64,000 nt of DNA. Source: Metarhizium brunneum (lineage: Eukaryota; Ascomycota; Sordariomycetes; Hypocreales; Clavicipitaceae). Position numbers and translations under genes: made by a program. Of the stretch, positions 37,305 to 53,000 are shown piece by piece. Location of the stretch: the NCBI RefSeq assembly GCF_013426205.1, contig NC_089423.1:5084001-5148000 (forward strand), written 5' to 3'. Within the stretch, counting starts at the first letter, position 1, and every line of letters begins with the position of its first letter. The notes beneath the pieces were generated by a model, which searched no databases, had not been told where the DNA came from, and saw only the letters and a list, made by a program, of their open reading frames with translations.

Positions 37305-37544
37305 TAATTTCTTTTAATAGCTTATAATTATTTATTATTATTTATAAAAATATATATATAAGTTTTTTTATATTATTTACTTTTTTATATAATAAAAAGT
37401 ATTTATACTTTATAAGTTTATTTATAATTTCTTTTAATAGCTTATAATTATTTATTATTATTTATAAAAATATATATATAAGTTTTTTTATATTATTTAC
37501 TTTTTTATATAATAAAAAGTATTTATACTTTATAAGTTTATTTA
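37305..37544. repeat. Perfect 120-bp tandem duplication inside copy D
   Basis: Two adjacent identical 120-bp units (unit begins about ATTTCTTTTAATAGC) lie in the degraded pol. Copies A, B, C and E have a single unit at this position. Being identical after heavy mutation, the duplication arose later than the RIP. Confidence 0.9.
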
Positions 37545-40500
37545 TAATTATAAATATATTATTATATTTTATATTAATTATTAGTTTTTTTAATATTAAT
37601 AGCTTTATAATATAATTAAAAGCTATTAATTTTTATAATTATATTAATATTAATAATAATTATAATTTTTTATATAGCTTATATTATAAAGCCTTATTTT
37701 TTTTATATTATATATATTTATTAATAACCTTTTTAATTATTTTCTTAATTCTTAAAAAATTATTATATTATTATTATATTTTATTTAATATTTTATGGAT
37801 TTTTTAATATTTATAAACTAAATATTTATATATTTTTTTAATATATTTTTTTTATAACTTTAAAAGTATTTAGGTTTTTTTATAATACTTTAAGATAATT
37901 TTAGGTTTTATAAAATATTTTTTTAGTATATTTATAAACCTAACTTTTTTTTTATTTATTATTAGATTTTCTTATATATTAGGTTTTTATTTTATACTTT
38001 TAATATAATATTTAATTATTTTTATTAAAAATTATTATTTATATTAATTTTAAGAAGTTATTTTATTATTATAAATACTTTTATATTATAATTATTTTTT
38101 TAATTTAAAGTATTTACTTATTTATTTTTAGATTTTTTTTAATAAATAATTTTATAATTAAATTCTAAAAAATATTTAATTTATTAAATTTATTATTTAT
38201 TTAATTATTATATTATTATAAAGTAAAAAATATTTTTATAATTAATATATACTTTAATTTTATATTTATTTTTTATAAAATAATATTTAAATTTCTTAAA
38301 AGTATTAATAATTACTAAGAATTTTTTATTATAAATAAAATAATTAAGTTTTATTTTATAAAGTTTTTTTAAATAAAATATAATAAAATATAATTTTTTA
38401 TTATTATTTTTTTATTTAATTTATACTTTTAAAGTAAAATTTAATAAATTAATTTTTAATTTTATTTTTTTTTTAAATTAAAAGTTTTTAAAATAAGTTT
38501 AAATATAATAAGTTTTTTAATTTTATTAAAAGTATATTATATTTTATTATTTTAATTTTATTACTTATTTTTTTTAATAAGTTTATTTAAAAATATTATA
38601 ATTTTATTATAACTTTTAATAAATTTTTTATAATAATTTATAAAGCTTTTAAAACTTTATATATTCTTAATATTTTTTAATATTAATTAGTTTTTTATTA
38701 CTTTAATTTTTATTTTTTTTATTTATATTTTATTTAATTATATTATATATTTTAAAAAGTTTATTTTTTATATATAAAACTTATATTTTATTAATTTAAG
38801 TAATAATTTAATATTTTATAATATTTTTAATATTATATATATATATTTTTTATAGTTTTTTAAGGTTTTTAAGAAAATTAATATATTATTAAAATATATT
38901 ATTATAAAGTTATTTAAATATTTTTATAATATATTATTAATTATTTTTTAAAATATTATTAATATATTAATAAGCTTTATTAATATTATGAAGTATTTAA
39001 ATAATTTAAATTTTATTTTAAAAGCTATTATTTATTTATAACTTTTTTTTATTTAAATTAAATTATATACTTTTTTTAGATTTATTATAATAAATTAATT
39101 TATATTATATAATTAGTTTTATAATTCTAATATTAATAATAATAATATTTTATTTTTTATAATAATTATATTTAATTATTAATAATCTATTATTAATTAT
39201 AATTTTTTATTTTTCTTTAAAATAAATATAACTAGGTATTTAGCTTTTAATATTAATACTTTAATATAGCTTTTTATTAATATTTTATTAATATATTTTT
39301 ATAATATTTTAAGTTTTTTTATATTTAAATTATAAATTTTATAAAATATTATTAACTTTTTATTTATTAATTTAATTTTATAATTTTATTAATTATATTT
39401 AAGTAATTTAATTTTTAATTTTTTTATAAATAATTTTTTATATTTTTAATATTTTGTAGGAATATTTTTAAGTTTTTTTTTTTTATTATTAAGCTTTTAT
39501 TATTTTTATTATTCTTATTTTTTTTTTTTTTAAGTTTTTTATTTATATTTATAAGGTTTTTTTTTAAGATAATAATAATTTTTTAGATTTTAGCTTTTAT
39601 TTTTTTATTACTTATTATTATTTATATTCTAGTTTATAATACTATTAAGATTATTATAATAAATTTAATTATTTTTTTTTATACTTATTATTTTTATATT
39701 ATTTATTTATTATTATTAGTTTTTAAATAATTTACTTAAAAGTTTTTTTTTTAAAAAACTTTATTTATAAGCTAAGTTATAATAAAATTTTTTTTTTTTT
39801 TTTTAAATTTTATTAATTTTATTAGCTTAAAATTTTATTTTATTTTAATTAGTTTATTTTTTAATTAATTAATAGGTTATTTTTTTATAATTATAAGTAT
39901 TTTAATATTAAATTATATTCTAATATATTTATAATATTAAGTTAAATTACTTTTAAATAATCTTAAATTTATACTTTAAAATAATTAATTTTTTAATTAA
40001 TAATTTTATTATTATAAGTAAAAGGTTTTTTTTTAATATTAATTAATTTATATAATATTTTTTTATATTTTTATAATAATTAATAATAATTAATAATTTT
40101 AAGTAAAATATAATTACTTATTATATTATTATTTATAAGTATATAAATATAATATTTTATAACTTTAATATTTAATATTATTTTATTATTTTATTATTTT
40201 ATTTATTTTAAATTATATTAAAAGTTATTAATATTTTTTTTTATATTAATTTATAGCTTTTTTATAAATAATATATTTTATTTTTTAAGTTTTTTAAAAT
40301 AAATTTTTTTATAATTTATTATTTTATTTTTTAATATTATTTTATAAGTTTAATTTTATTTTATAAGTATTTAAAATAAAACTTATTATTAAATATTTAA
40401 TATAAATAATTATAAATTTAATTTTTTATTTTTTTATATTTTTTATATTTTAAATTATTATAATTTATTATATATTTTTTATTATATTTAAAATTAAACT

Positions 40501-42806
40501 TTTATTTATAATATTATTTATTTAACTTTTATTTATTATAATATATTAATTTTATAATTTTCTTAAAATCTTTTTATTTAAGTATATTTAATACTTATTA
40601 TATTTATTTATATATTATTAATATTTTATATTATTACTTATATTATTTTTTAGCCTTATTTATTATATATTTTAAGTAATTTAATAATAAATATATTATA
40701 TAATTTTTTATTTTATATTAAAATAATTTAAATAATAATTTTTTTTTATATATTAAGATTTTTTTTTTATATATATATTAATATTATTACTTATTTTTTA
40801 TATATATATATAATTAATATATATTTAATTTATATATATTTATAAAATTTATATAAGCTTAATATTTAATAAGTATATTTAAATTAGGTTTTAAAATTAT
40901 TATTTAATTATTATTAATTATTTTTACTTTTTATTTTAAGAGTTTTTATTTAAAATATAATACTTTAATTAAATATTCTTTTATTTTAATTAAAAATATA
41001 TTTAATTATATTTTAATTATAAAATATACTTAATATATTATAAATATATATAATATTTATATTAATTATATATAATATTTATATTTTAATAAAAGTTTAA
41101 AATTTTTTTTTTTTTTTTTTAGGTATTATAATATTAGGTTTTTTAATATTATAATAATACTTATTATAATAATAAAAATTATAAAATATTTTCTTATTAA
41201 TATAAAAAAATATTATTATATAATTTACTTTTATATAATTATTATTTTTATTAGTATTTTTTTCTTATTTTATTTATTTTTAAATACTTTTAAAGTATTT
41301 AGAATTATATTATTATTATTAATATTTATTTTTTTTATTTTATTTTTTAGTTTATTAAAAAAAGTAAAAATTTATATATTTTATTTTTTTTTATATTATT
41401 ATTTTTTTTAAATTTTTTTTACTTTTATTTATTATTATACCTAATTAAGAATTTTTTAATATAAGTTTTTATTTAAATATTTTAATAATTTTAATTTATA
41501 AAGTTTTTTTTATTTTATTATTATAAAAGTTTTTTTTTTTATTAATTATTTATTTAGTTTTTTTTATATTAATTATTTAGCTATTTATAGCTTATTTTTT
41601 ATAAAATTTATAATTTTTTTTCTTAGTTTTCTTAGTTTTTTTAAAAATTATTTTTTTTTATTTATTATTTATATAAATATAATAATTATTATTATAATAA
41701 AAGGTTTAATTAAAATTTTTATATTTTACTTTTAGTTTAATAACTTTATTTTTTTATTAATTAATAGTATTAAGCTATTTTTTATCTTTTTTTAATATTA
41801 GCTTTTATTTTTTTTTAGATTTTTTATATTTATTAATAAAATATCTTAGTTTTTTATAATTATAATATTTCTTTTTTTTTTTATTATTTTTTTTAATAAT
41901 ATTAAGCTTTATTTATTTAAAGTTAAAAGTATAATTATAAGTAATAAGTTTTTTTTACTTTTTTTTTTAATTTACTTATTATTTTTTTTTTTTATAAAAT
42001 TTTAAGTTTTTTTTTTTATTACTTTTATATATATTATTAATATTATTTATTATTAATTTAAATTATTATTATTATATAATCTAAAAAATTATTTAATATA
42101 TTTTCTTTATATAATTTATTTTTAATTTCTTTTTTTAGTTTTTTAAAGAAAGCTAATATAAATAGCTTATTTTTTTAGTTTAATATTAAAATAACTTATT
42201 TAAAATATATTATATAATCTAATATAAATTCTTTTTATTTAAGTTAATTTATATAAATAATTATAGTTTTTACTTTATTAATTAATTTAAATATTTTTTA
42301 ATTACTTTTTTAAATTTTTTATAATTAATAAATATTTTTTTTATTTTATTTTTTTAATTATTTTTTATATTAATAAGATAATTTTATATAATTAATTTAA
42401 ATTATATAAGTATAATATTTATTATATATTTTTTAATATATAATACTTTTACTTATATATTAATTAACTTATTTAAATAAAATCAATAATATACTTTAAG
42501 TTAAATTAAGAATTCTTAAAGTATTTTTAAATTATTATTATAAAGTTCTAATATTTTAAGCTTAATAATCTTTTTTAAGTTTTTTTATTTTAATATAAGT
42601 ATTTAATATTTAAAGCTAAATTACTTAACTTATTAATATAATTATATAAGTTTAATTATAAGGTTTTAAAGTTTAAAGCTTTAAGGTTTTTAAAGTATTA
42701 ATAATATAATTATTTTAAATAAAATAAGTATTATAAGTATTATCTTAATAATTATTAGATATTACTTAAAGTAATATAATAATTATTTAAATAAAAGCTT
42801 TTAATA

Positions 42807-43252
42807 TATAATAGCTAAGGTTTTTAAGGGATAAACTAATTATAATTTATATTAATAAAATAACTAAAATAATTAATCTAAGTAATTAATTATTATATTA
42901 ATAATAGGTTATAAATTATAACTAAATAATTAAAGTTAAAAAGTAATAAGTAAAGCTTATTTAATATAATAATTTATATTAAAAGCTAAAAAGCTAAAAT
43001 TTATTTATAAAATAAATTTAAGAGTTTTTATATATTATAATATTTACTTATTATTTATTAAAGTTTTAATAAATTATAATTATATATATATTATTAGTTT
43101 ATTTAAAGTTTATTAAATAGTTAATAAACTCTCCCTTATTAATAGCTTATTTTAACTATTAATTTATTACTTACTATACTTACGCCGTTTTATAGCTTAT
43201 ATAGCCGGCCTAACCTGCGACCTACGCTATAGCTTGTAACTAGGTTGTAATA
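42807..43252 (-). repeat. Copy D LTR (5' LTR in element orientation)
   Basis: 446-bp partner of 35284-35729. Its last ~75 bases keep C and G (TATAGCCGGCCTAACCTGCG) where the left LTR is AT-only. Confidence 0.9.
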
Positions 43253-44474
43253 TTAGGTAATAAAAGTAATTATATTACTTTATTTATAAAAAAAGTTAGT
43301 TAAAATAAGCTTATTAGCTTATAATAAGTTTTATTTATATTAGCTAAAAGGTAAAAAAATATTTATTAGAATAATAGCCTAATTAAAAAATTAATTATAA
43401 GTATTAATAGCTTAAATTATTTTAGGATTATAATAGGTATAATTAAGTATAATTTTAAATTTCCTTATAATAAAAGTAAATAAGGCTAAAAATCTAGTAT
43501 AATATACTTTTTAGTTATTAATTATATTTTTCTTAAAAGCTATAAATATAATATATTACTTATTAATATATAAGTATATAACTTTTTTTTATTAATAATA
43601 TAATTTTATATTTTTAATAAAAATATATATTTTTTAATAATAATATATATTTTTTAATAATAATATTTATAAGTATTATAATAAGCTTTATAAGCTATAT
43701 TAAGTTTAAGTATATATTTTTTTTTACTTATATTTATAATTTATTAATAATAAAAAATATAAAAGTTAAGTATTTTATTATTATTTAAAAGATTTTTATT
43801 ATTTAAGTTACTTTTAATAATATATTTACCTAGGTAATAATTATAATTAAAGCTAAAAAAATAGTTTAAAAGTATTAAGTTAAATATAATAATAATAATA
43901 AATATTTTTTTTTTATATTTATAAATAAAATAACTTAAAAAAAATATTTTAAAATAAAATAATAATAAAAGTATAAGTAAAAAAGTAATTAAGTAATTTT
44001 AATTAAAATAATTAAAATATTAAGATAATTAAGAGAAAAAAAAAAGAAATTATAATAAATAAGTAAAAATATTTTTATTTTTTTTAAAAAAGTTATTTTA
44101 TATTTTATAAAAAAGCTAAAATAAATAAAAGTAAAAGTAAAATATATATATATTAGCCTTAAAAAAAAGGGTTATTTAGTAATATAAGTAAGTAAAAAAA
44201 TATATTATAAACTTAAGCTAAAAGCTTAAATTTAAATAAAATTTTAAGTAAAACTAACTTAAACCTAATATAAATAAACTTTAAGTTATTAAAAACCTTA
44301 AAGTTTAAGTAAAACCTTAAATAAAGCTAAGCTAAATCTAATATAAATAAATTTTAAGCTAAAATAAAGTATATTAAAAAAATAAAAAAAAAATAAAACC
44401 TTTTTTTTTCTTTTTTTTTTAAGTTTATTCTTATTATTTAATAATATATATATATAGCTGTAAGTATAGCTAGT
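43253..44474. repeat. Older RIP-degraded sequence between copies D and A, with second copy of R2
   Basis: This continues the host sequence interrupted by copy D. Bases 44203-44458 repeat 22873-23130. Copy A is inserted just beyond the (AT)n run. Nothing is readable as protein. Confidence 0.5.
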
Positions 44475-46576
44475 TATAACGGCTTAGGTTCCTAAGGGAT
44501 AAACTAGTTATAGTTTATGTTAGCAGAGCTATTAAGGCAGTTAATCTAAGTAATTAAGTGTTATGTTAGTAATAGGTTATAAACCGTAATTAAGTAATTA
44601 AAGTTAAAGAGTTATAAGTAAAGCTTATTTAATATAATAATTAATATTAAAAGCTAAGAAGCTAAAGTTTATTTATAAAGTAAATTTAAGGGTCCTTATA
44701 TATTATAATTATTAGTTATTATAAAGGTAAGTATTCTTAATACTTACTTTTAAATATTAATAAGTATTATATATACTTACTTATAATAACTAAGCGTCCT
44801 TCTTATTAGTCTTATTATACTAACTAATATTCTATGGCCTATTATACCTATGCTGCCTAGCGGCTTTATATAGCTGGCCTAACTTATAGCTTATATACTA
44901 GGTTATAATATAATATCCCCTCTTTTATAGTCTTATCCTTAAGACCTAGGCCTTATTTTATAAGTAGTTTCTTTACTCTTTTCTTTTTATTAATAAGTTC
45001 CTTTTTCTTTTTATCCTTTATAATATCCTTTTAATACTATATCTAATTATATTATTATTCCTTATACCTAAAAGTAAAAAGATCCCTTATTAAAGGCTCC
45101 TTTTACCTTATAAAATAATTACTTAATTAATTTTATTAAATTATTTAGTTATAATATTATATTATATTCCTTTTATTTTGCCTATAGTTTTTATTATAAG
45201 ATAATTAAGCGTTCCTTTAAGTATAAGGAATATATATAATAAGGGCGTTCTTATAATACTTTTAGTGTTATAATTAGCTTATATAAATATTCTTTTTATA
45301 TATTATTATTTTTTATTAATAAGTATTTTTATAATTAATTATATTATTTTTAAATTAAAATATTTAAATTAAGAGGAAAAGAAAGTAAAAGAGTAAATAC
45401 TTAAGGCTTAAGTTAAGTTAAATAAAGCGCTGGCCTATTTAGCATAATTATACTATTAAAAGCAGTAATTAATTACTAAGGGTTAATAAATAACTTACTT
45501 AGGTTTATAATTACTAAATAAGTTAAAGGAGGAGAAGTATTATAAATCTAAGGCTATTATTAATATATAATTTCTAGGTACTATTAATATATTAGATTAG
45601 AATATTATGTTTAAGGATACCTTATTAAATATTACTGGTAATATTATTATAATAGGTACTAATAATTCTTTAGATGCTTTATAAGCTCCTATATATTTTT
45701 CTTATTTTTATAGCTTTTTTATTTAATAAGATATTAGTGTGTTTTATTTCTTATTCTTATATCTAGGATCTATTCTACTTTATATTCTATTTTATTTATG
45801 ACTTTAATATCTTTTTTTATTAGTATATTACTTAGTGCTTTTTTAAGGAGTAAAATATGTATTATAAGATAATTCCTTATAATCTTTAATAATAAAAGTT
45901 CATAGTTATTTATTAATATTTATTTTTTAATAGTAAATAGTCCTAATTTTTTATAATTTAATTTATTACTTAGTTATATTATTTTAATGTTTTATTAGAG
46001 TAAGTAAACCATGTCTTCCTTCTTAAAGATTAATCCCTTTAATCTTTTTTAATTATAGTATTATATTATTTTTTTTATATAAATTCTAGTTCATGTTATA
46101 TTTCTTTATATAATTTTTTTAGTTTATTTACTTATAATATTACTTATTTTCCTTATAGTCTTTTACGCTATATTTAAAATACTTTAGGATTAAATCTATA
46201 ATTAACATAAGCTAGTGTTTACTTTATTAATTCTAATATTAAGCTATTATAAGCTAATTATACTATAAGTAACTATTTAACCTAATTATCCTATTAATAG
46301 TTAATATAGTATTATAAATACTATTTAAGTATCTGGTTTAATCTTTTTATTTATTTATTTATTTATAGATAATATATAGTGCTTAACTTATAATTTATTC
46401 TAAGTTATATTATAAATACTTACTAAAACTTAGAAGTAAATATACTTTTTTTATTTAATATAATTTCTTTTAGTAGTCCATGGTTATTTATTATTATTTA
46501 TAAGAATATATATATAAGTTCTTTTATATTACTTACTTCTTTATATAGTAAAAAGTATCTATACTTTATGAGTTTA
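44475..46576 (-). mobile_element. Gypsy copy A, left part: LTR plus end of pol, RIP-mutated
   Basis: The 3' LTR is 44475-44910 (436 bp, starting TATAACGG). It is followed by a degraded antisense gene (about 45030-45690) and the 3' part of pol. The copy is cut at the sequence equivalent to about 58540 of copy C by insertion of copy B. Mutation is intermediate: many C-to-T changes but G and C still present. Confidence 0.9.
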
Positions 46577-47013
46577 TGTAACGGCTAAGGTTCCTAAGGG
46601 ATAAACTAGTTGTAGTTTATGTTAGCAGAGCCACTAGGGCAGTTAATCTGAGCAGTTAGGTGTTATATTTAATAATAGGTCGTAGACTATAACTAAGTAA
46701 TCAGAGTTAAAGAGTTATAAGTAAAGCTTATTTAATATAATAATCTGTATTAAAAGCTAAGAAGCTAGAGTCTATTTATAAAGCAAATTTAGGGGTTCTT
46801 ATATACTATAATTACTAGTTATTATAGAGGTAAGTATCCTTAATACTTACTTTTAAACACTAGTAAGTATTATATATACTTACTTATAATAATTAAGTGT
46901 TCTTCTTATTAGTCTTATTATACTAACTAATATTCTATAGCCTATTATACCTATACCGCCTAGTAGCTCTATATAGCCGGCCTAACCTATAGCTTATATG
47001 CTAGGTTATAATA
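46577..47013 (-). repeat. Copy B LTR (3' LTR in element orientation)
   Basis: 437 bp; starts TGTAACGGC and ends TTATAATA. It has one extra base relative to copy C, at the ATATTTAATAATAGG stretch. Confidence 0.92.
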
Positions 47014-50000
47014 TAATATCCCCTCTCTTATAGTCTTATCCTTAAGACCTAAGCCTTATTTTATAAGTAATTCCTTTATCCTTTTTTTTTTATTAATAAG
47101 TTCCTTTTTCTTTTTATCCTTTATAATATCCTTTTAATACCATATCTAGTTATACTATTATTCCTTATACCTAAAAGTAAAAAGATCCCTTATTAAAGGC
47201 TCCTTTTACCTTATAAAATAATTACTTAGCTAATTTTATTAAATTATTTAGTTATAATATTATATTATATTCCTTTTATTTTACTTATAGTCTTTATTAT
47301 AAGATAATTAAGCGTTCCTTTAAGTATAAGGAATACATATAATAAGGGCATTCTTATAATACTTTTAGTATTATAATTAGCTTATATAGGTGTCCTTTTT
47401 ATATATTATTATTTTTTATTAATAAGTATCCTTATAGTTAATTATATTATTTTTAAATTAAAATATTTAAATTAAGAGGAAAAGAAAGTAAAAGAGTAAA
47501 TACTTAAGGCTTAAATTAAGTTAAATAAAGCACTGGCCTGTCTAGCATAACTATACTATTAAAAGCAGTAATTAATTACTAAGGGTTAATAAATAACTTA
47601 CTTAGGTCTATAATTACTAGATAAGTTAAAGGAGAAGGAGTATTATAAATCTAAGGCTATTATTAATACGTAATTTTTAGGCGCTATTAACGTGTTAGAT
47701 TAAAACACTATATTTAGGAATACCTTATTAAATACTACTAGTAATACTACCATAATAGATACTAGTAATTTTTTAGGTGCTTTATAGGTTCCCATATATT
47801 TTCCTTATCTCTATAGCTTTTTTATTTAATAAGATATTAGTATGTTTTATTTCTTATCCTTATATTTAAAATCTATTTTACTTTATATTTTATTTTATTT
47901 ATAACTTTAATATCTTCTTCTACTAGTATATTATTTAATGCTTTCTTAAGAAGTAAAATATATATTATAAGATAATTCCTTATAGTCTTTAATAATAAAA
48001 GTTCATAGTTATTTATTAATATTCTTTTCTTAATAGTAAATAGTCCTAATTTTTTATAGTTTAATTTATTATTTAGTTATGTTATTTTAATATTTTATTA
48101 GAGTAGGTAGACCATATCTCCCTCCTTAAAAATTAGTCCCTTTAATCTTTTATAATTATAATATTATATTATTTTATTTTATATAAATTCTAATTTATGT
48201 TATATTTCTTTATATAATCTCTTTAGTTTATTTACTTATAGTATTACTTATTCTACTTACGGTCCTTTACATTATATTTAAAATACTTTAGGATTAAATC
48301 TATAATTAGTATAGGCTAGTGTTTACTTTATTAATTCTAATATTAAGCTATTATAAGCTAATTACGCTATAAGTAACTATTTAACCTAATTATCCTATTA
48401 ATAGTTAATATAATATTATAGATACTATTTAAGCATTTAGTTTAATCTTTTTATTTATTTATCTATTTATAGGTAATATATAATGCTTAACTTATGATTT
48501 ATTTTAAGTTATGCCATAAGTACTTACTAAAACTTAGAGGTAAATATACTTTTTTTATCTAATATAATTTCCTTTAGTAGCCTATAATTACTTATTATTA
48601 TTTATAAGAATATATATATAAGTTCTTTTATATTACTTACTTCTTTATATAGTAGAAAGTATCTATACTTTATAAGCCTATTTATAACCATAAATATACT
48701 ATCATATTTTATATTAATTATTAGTTCTTTTAATATTAGTAGCTTTATAATATAATTAAAAGCTATTGATTCCTATAATTATATTAGTACTAGTAATAGT
48801 TATAATTCTTTATATAGCTTATATTATAAAGCCTTACTTTTTTTGTATTATATATATTTATTAATAACCTTTTTAACCATTTTCTTAATTCCTAAGAAAT
48901 TATATTATTATTGTATTTTATTTAGTATTTTACGGATTCCTTAGTATTTGTAAACTAGGTGTTTATGTATTTCTTTAATGTATTCTTCTTGTAGTTCTAG
49001 AGGTATCTAGGTCTTTTTATAGTACTTTAGAATAGCTCTAGGTTCTATGAGATATTCTTCTAGTATATCTATAAACCTGACCTTTTTTTTTGCTTATTAT
49101 TAGATTTTCTTATATACTAGGTCTTTATCCTATACCTTTAGTATAGCATTTAGTTACCTTTACTAAAAATTACTATTTTTATTAATCTTAAGGAGTTATC
49201 TTATTACTATAAGTACTCTTATATTATAATTACTTCTTTAACTTAAAGCGTCTACTTATTTATTCTTAGATCCTTTTTAATAAATAATTTCATAGTTAAA
49301 TTCTAAAAGATATTTAGCCTATTAAATTTATTATTTATTTAATTATTATATTATTATAAAGTAAAAGATATTCTTATGATTAGTATATACCTTAACTTTA
49401 TATTTACTCCTTATAAGGTAATATTTAAATTCCTTAAAAGTATTAATAATTACTAGGAATTCTTTATTATAAATAAGGTAATTAAGTTTTACTCTATGAA
49501 GTTTCTTTAAGTAAAACATAATAAGATATAATTTTTTATTATTATCTTATTATTTAACTTATACTCTTAAAGTAAAGTCTAATATATTAGTTTTTAGTTC
49601 TATTTCCTTTTTTAGGTTAAAAGTTCTTAAAATAAGTTTAAATATAATAAGTTCTTTAATCTTATTAAAGGCATATTACACCTTATTACTTTAATTCCAC
49701 TACTTATCCTTCTTAGTAAGTTTATCTAAGGGTGCTATAATTTTACCGTAGCTCTTAATAAATCTCTTATAATAATTTATAAAGCCTTTAAAGCTTTATA
49801 TGTTTTTAATATTTTTTAGTATTAGCTAGTTCCTTACTGCCTTTATCTTAGATTTTTTTATTTATATTTTATTTAGTTATATTATATGTCCTAAAAAGTC
49901 TATTTCCTGTGTATAGAACTTATATTTTACTAGTTTAATTAATAGCTTAGCATTTTATAGCGTTTTTAGTATTATATATATATGTTCCTTATAGTCTTCT

Positions 50001-53000
50001 AGGGTTTTTAAGAAGATTAATATATTATTAAGATATACTACTATAAAGTTATCTAAATATTCTTGTAATATATTATTAATTATTCTTTAGAATATTACTA
50101 GTGTATTAATAAGCCTTATTAGTATTACTAAGTATTTAAATAATTTAAGTTTTATTCTAAAGGCTATTATCTATTTATAACCCTCCTTTATTTAAATTAA
50201 GTTGTATACTCCTTTTAGGTCTACCATAATAAACCAATTCATATTATATAATTAGTCCTATAGTTCTAATATTAGTAATAATAATATTCTATCTTTTATG
50301 GTTATATTATTTAATTACTAATAATCCACTACTAACCGTAATTTCTTATTTTTCTTTAAAATAAATATAACTAGGTATCTAGCTTTTAATATGAATACTT
50401 TAATATAACCTTTTATTAATATTTTATTAATATATTCTTATAATGCTTTAAGTTCTTTTACGTTTAAGTTATAGATCTTATGGAATATTATTAACTTTTT
50501 ATTTATTAACTTAATTTAATAATCTTATTAATTATGCTTTAATAGTCTGGTTTTTAATTCTTTTATAAATAACTTCTTATATTTTTAGTATTTCTTAGGG
50601 ATATTTTTAAGTTTTTTTTTTTTTATTATTAGGCTTTTATTATTTTTATTATTTTTATTCTTCTTCTCTTCTTTAAGTTTCTTATTTATATTTATAAGGT
50701 CTTTCCTTAAGGTGGTAATAACCTTTTAAATCTTAGCCTTTATCTTCTTATTATGTATTATTATTTATATTCTAGTTTATAGCGCTATTAAGGTTATTAT
50801 GGTGGATCTAATTATTCTTTTCTTTATACTTATTATTTTTATGTTATTTATTTATTATTATTAGTCCTTAAATAACTTACTTAAAGGTTCTTTTTCTTTA
50901 GAACTTTATTTATAAGCTAAGTTATAATAAAATTTTATTTTTTTCTTCTAAAATCTTTTAATTTTATTAATTTAAAGTCTTATTTTACTTTAATTAGCTT
51001 ATCCTTTAATTAATTAGTAGGTTACTCTCCCATAACCATAGGTACCCTAATACTAAGTTATGTTCTAATATATTTATAATATTAAGTTAAATTACTTTTA
51101 AATAACCTTAAATTTATACTTTAAGATGATTAATCTCTTAGTTAATAATTCTATTATTATAAGTAAAAAGTTTTCCTTTAATATTAGTTAACTTATATAA
51201 TACCTCTTTATGTTTTTATGGTAGTTAATAATAATTAATAACTCTAGGTAAGATATAATTACTTATTACATTACTATCTATAAGTATATAAACGTGATGT
51301 CCTATAACTTTAATATCTAATATTATTTTATTACTTTATCTGTTCTAGGTTACGTTAAGGGTTATTAGCGTCTTTCTCTTTATGTTAGCCTATAGCCCTT
51401 TTATAAATAATATGCCTTATTTTTTAAGTTTTTTAGAATAAATTCTTTTATAATTTATTATTTTATTTCCTAGTATTATTTTATAAGTTTAGTTCTATTT
51501 TATGGGTACTTAAAGTAAAACCTATTATTAAATATTTAATATAAGTAATTATAAATTTAGTTTTTTATTTCTTTATGTTTTTTATATCTTAGGTTATTAT
51601 AGTTTATTATATATTTCTTATTATATCTAGGGTTAAACTTCTATTTATTATATCACTTATTTAACTATTATTTATTATAGTATATTAATTTTATAGTTCC
51701 CTTAAGGTCTTTTTATTTAAGTATATTTAATACTTATTATATCTATTTATATACTACTAGTATTTTATATTACTACTTATACTACTCTTTAGCCTTATTT
51801 ACTATATATTCTAAGTAATTTAGTAGTAGGTATACTATATGGTCTTTTATTTTATATTAAGGTGATTTAAGTAATAGCTCTCTTTTATACATTAAGATCT
51901 TTCCCTTATATATATACTAATATTACTACTTATTCTTTATATATATATATAATTAGTATATATTTGATTTATATATATCTATAGAATCTATATAAGCTTA
52001 GTATTTAATAGGTGTATTTAAATTAGGTTCTAAGATTATTATTTAATTATTATTAATTATTTTTACTTTTTATTCTAGGAGTTCTTATCTAAAGTATAGT
52101 ACTTTAATTAAATATCCTCTTATCCTAATTAAAAATATATTTAGTTATGCCTTAATTATAAAATATGCCTGGCATATTAGAAATATATATAATGCCTATG
52201 CTAATTATATATAGTCCTTATAGCTTAGTAAGAGTCTAGGGTTATCCCCTTCTTCTCTTTTTAGGTACTATAATATCAGATTTCTTAATATTATTATAAT
52301 ATCCACTATAATAATAAGGATTATAAAATATTTCCTTATTAGTACAGGGAAATATTATTATATAGCTTATTCTTATATAGCTATTAGCCTTATAGGTATT
52401 TCTTCCTTGCTTTATTTATCTTTAGACGCTTCTAAAGTATCTAGGATTATATAATTATTATTAATGCTTATTTCCCTTACTTTATCTTCTGGTTTATTAA
52501 AGGTAATAAGGATTTATATGTCTTACTCCTCCTTATATTATTATTCCCTTTAAATTTTCTTTGCTTTTACTTATTATTATACCTAATTAAGAATTTCTTA
52601 GTATAAGTCTTTATTTAAATATTTTAGTGATTTTAGTTTATAAAGTTCTTTTTATCTTATTATTATAAGTATTCTTTTTTTTATTAATTATTTATTTAGG
52701 TCTTCTTATACTAATTATTTAGCTACTTATAGTTTATTTCTTATAAAGTTTATAATTTTTTTTTTTAGTTTTCTTAGTTCTTTTAGAAATTATCCTCTTT
52801 CTTATTTATTACTTATATAAATATAATAGTTATTATTATAATAGAAAGTCTAGTTAAGGTTCTTATATTCTACCTTTAATTTAATAACTTTAATTTTTTA
52901 TTAATTAATAAAATTAAGTTATTTTTTACCTCCTTTTAATACTAGCTTTTATTCTTTCTTAGGTTTCTTATATTTATTAGTAAAATATCTTAGTTTTTTA

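Larger units (their letters stand above)
35284..43252 (-). mobile_element. Gypsy copy D: full-length, RIP-destroyed, TSD TTAGG
   Basis: This is a complete 7.97 kb member of the same family. The LTRs are 35284-35729 and 42807-43252, both 446 bp. The five bases before it (35279-35283) and after it (43253-43257) are both TTAGG, a target-site duplication of the expected length. Between the LTRs, pol and gag can be followed in order by alignment to copy C on the - strand, but every reading frame is closed. The region between the left LTR and pol also holds a degraded, divergent version of the antisense gene. Confidence 0.9.
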
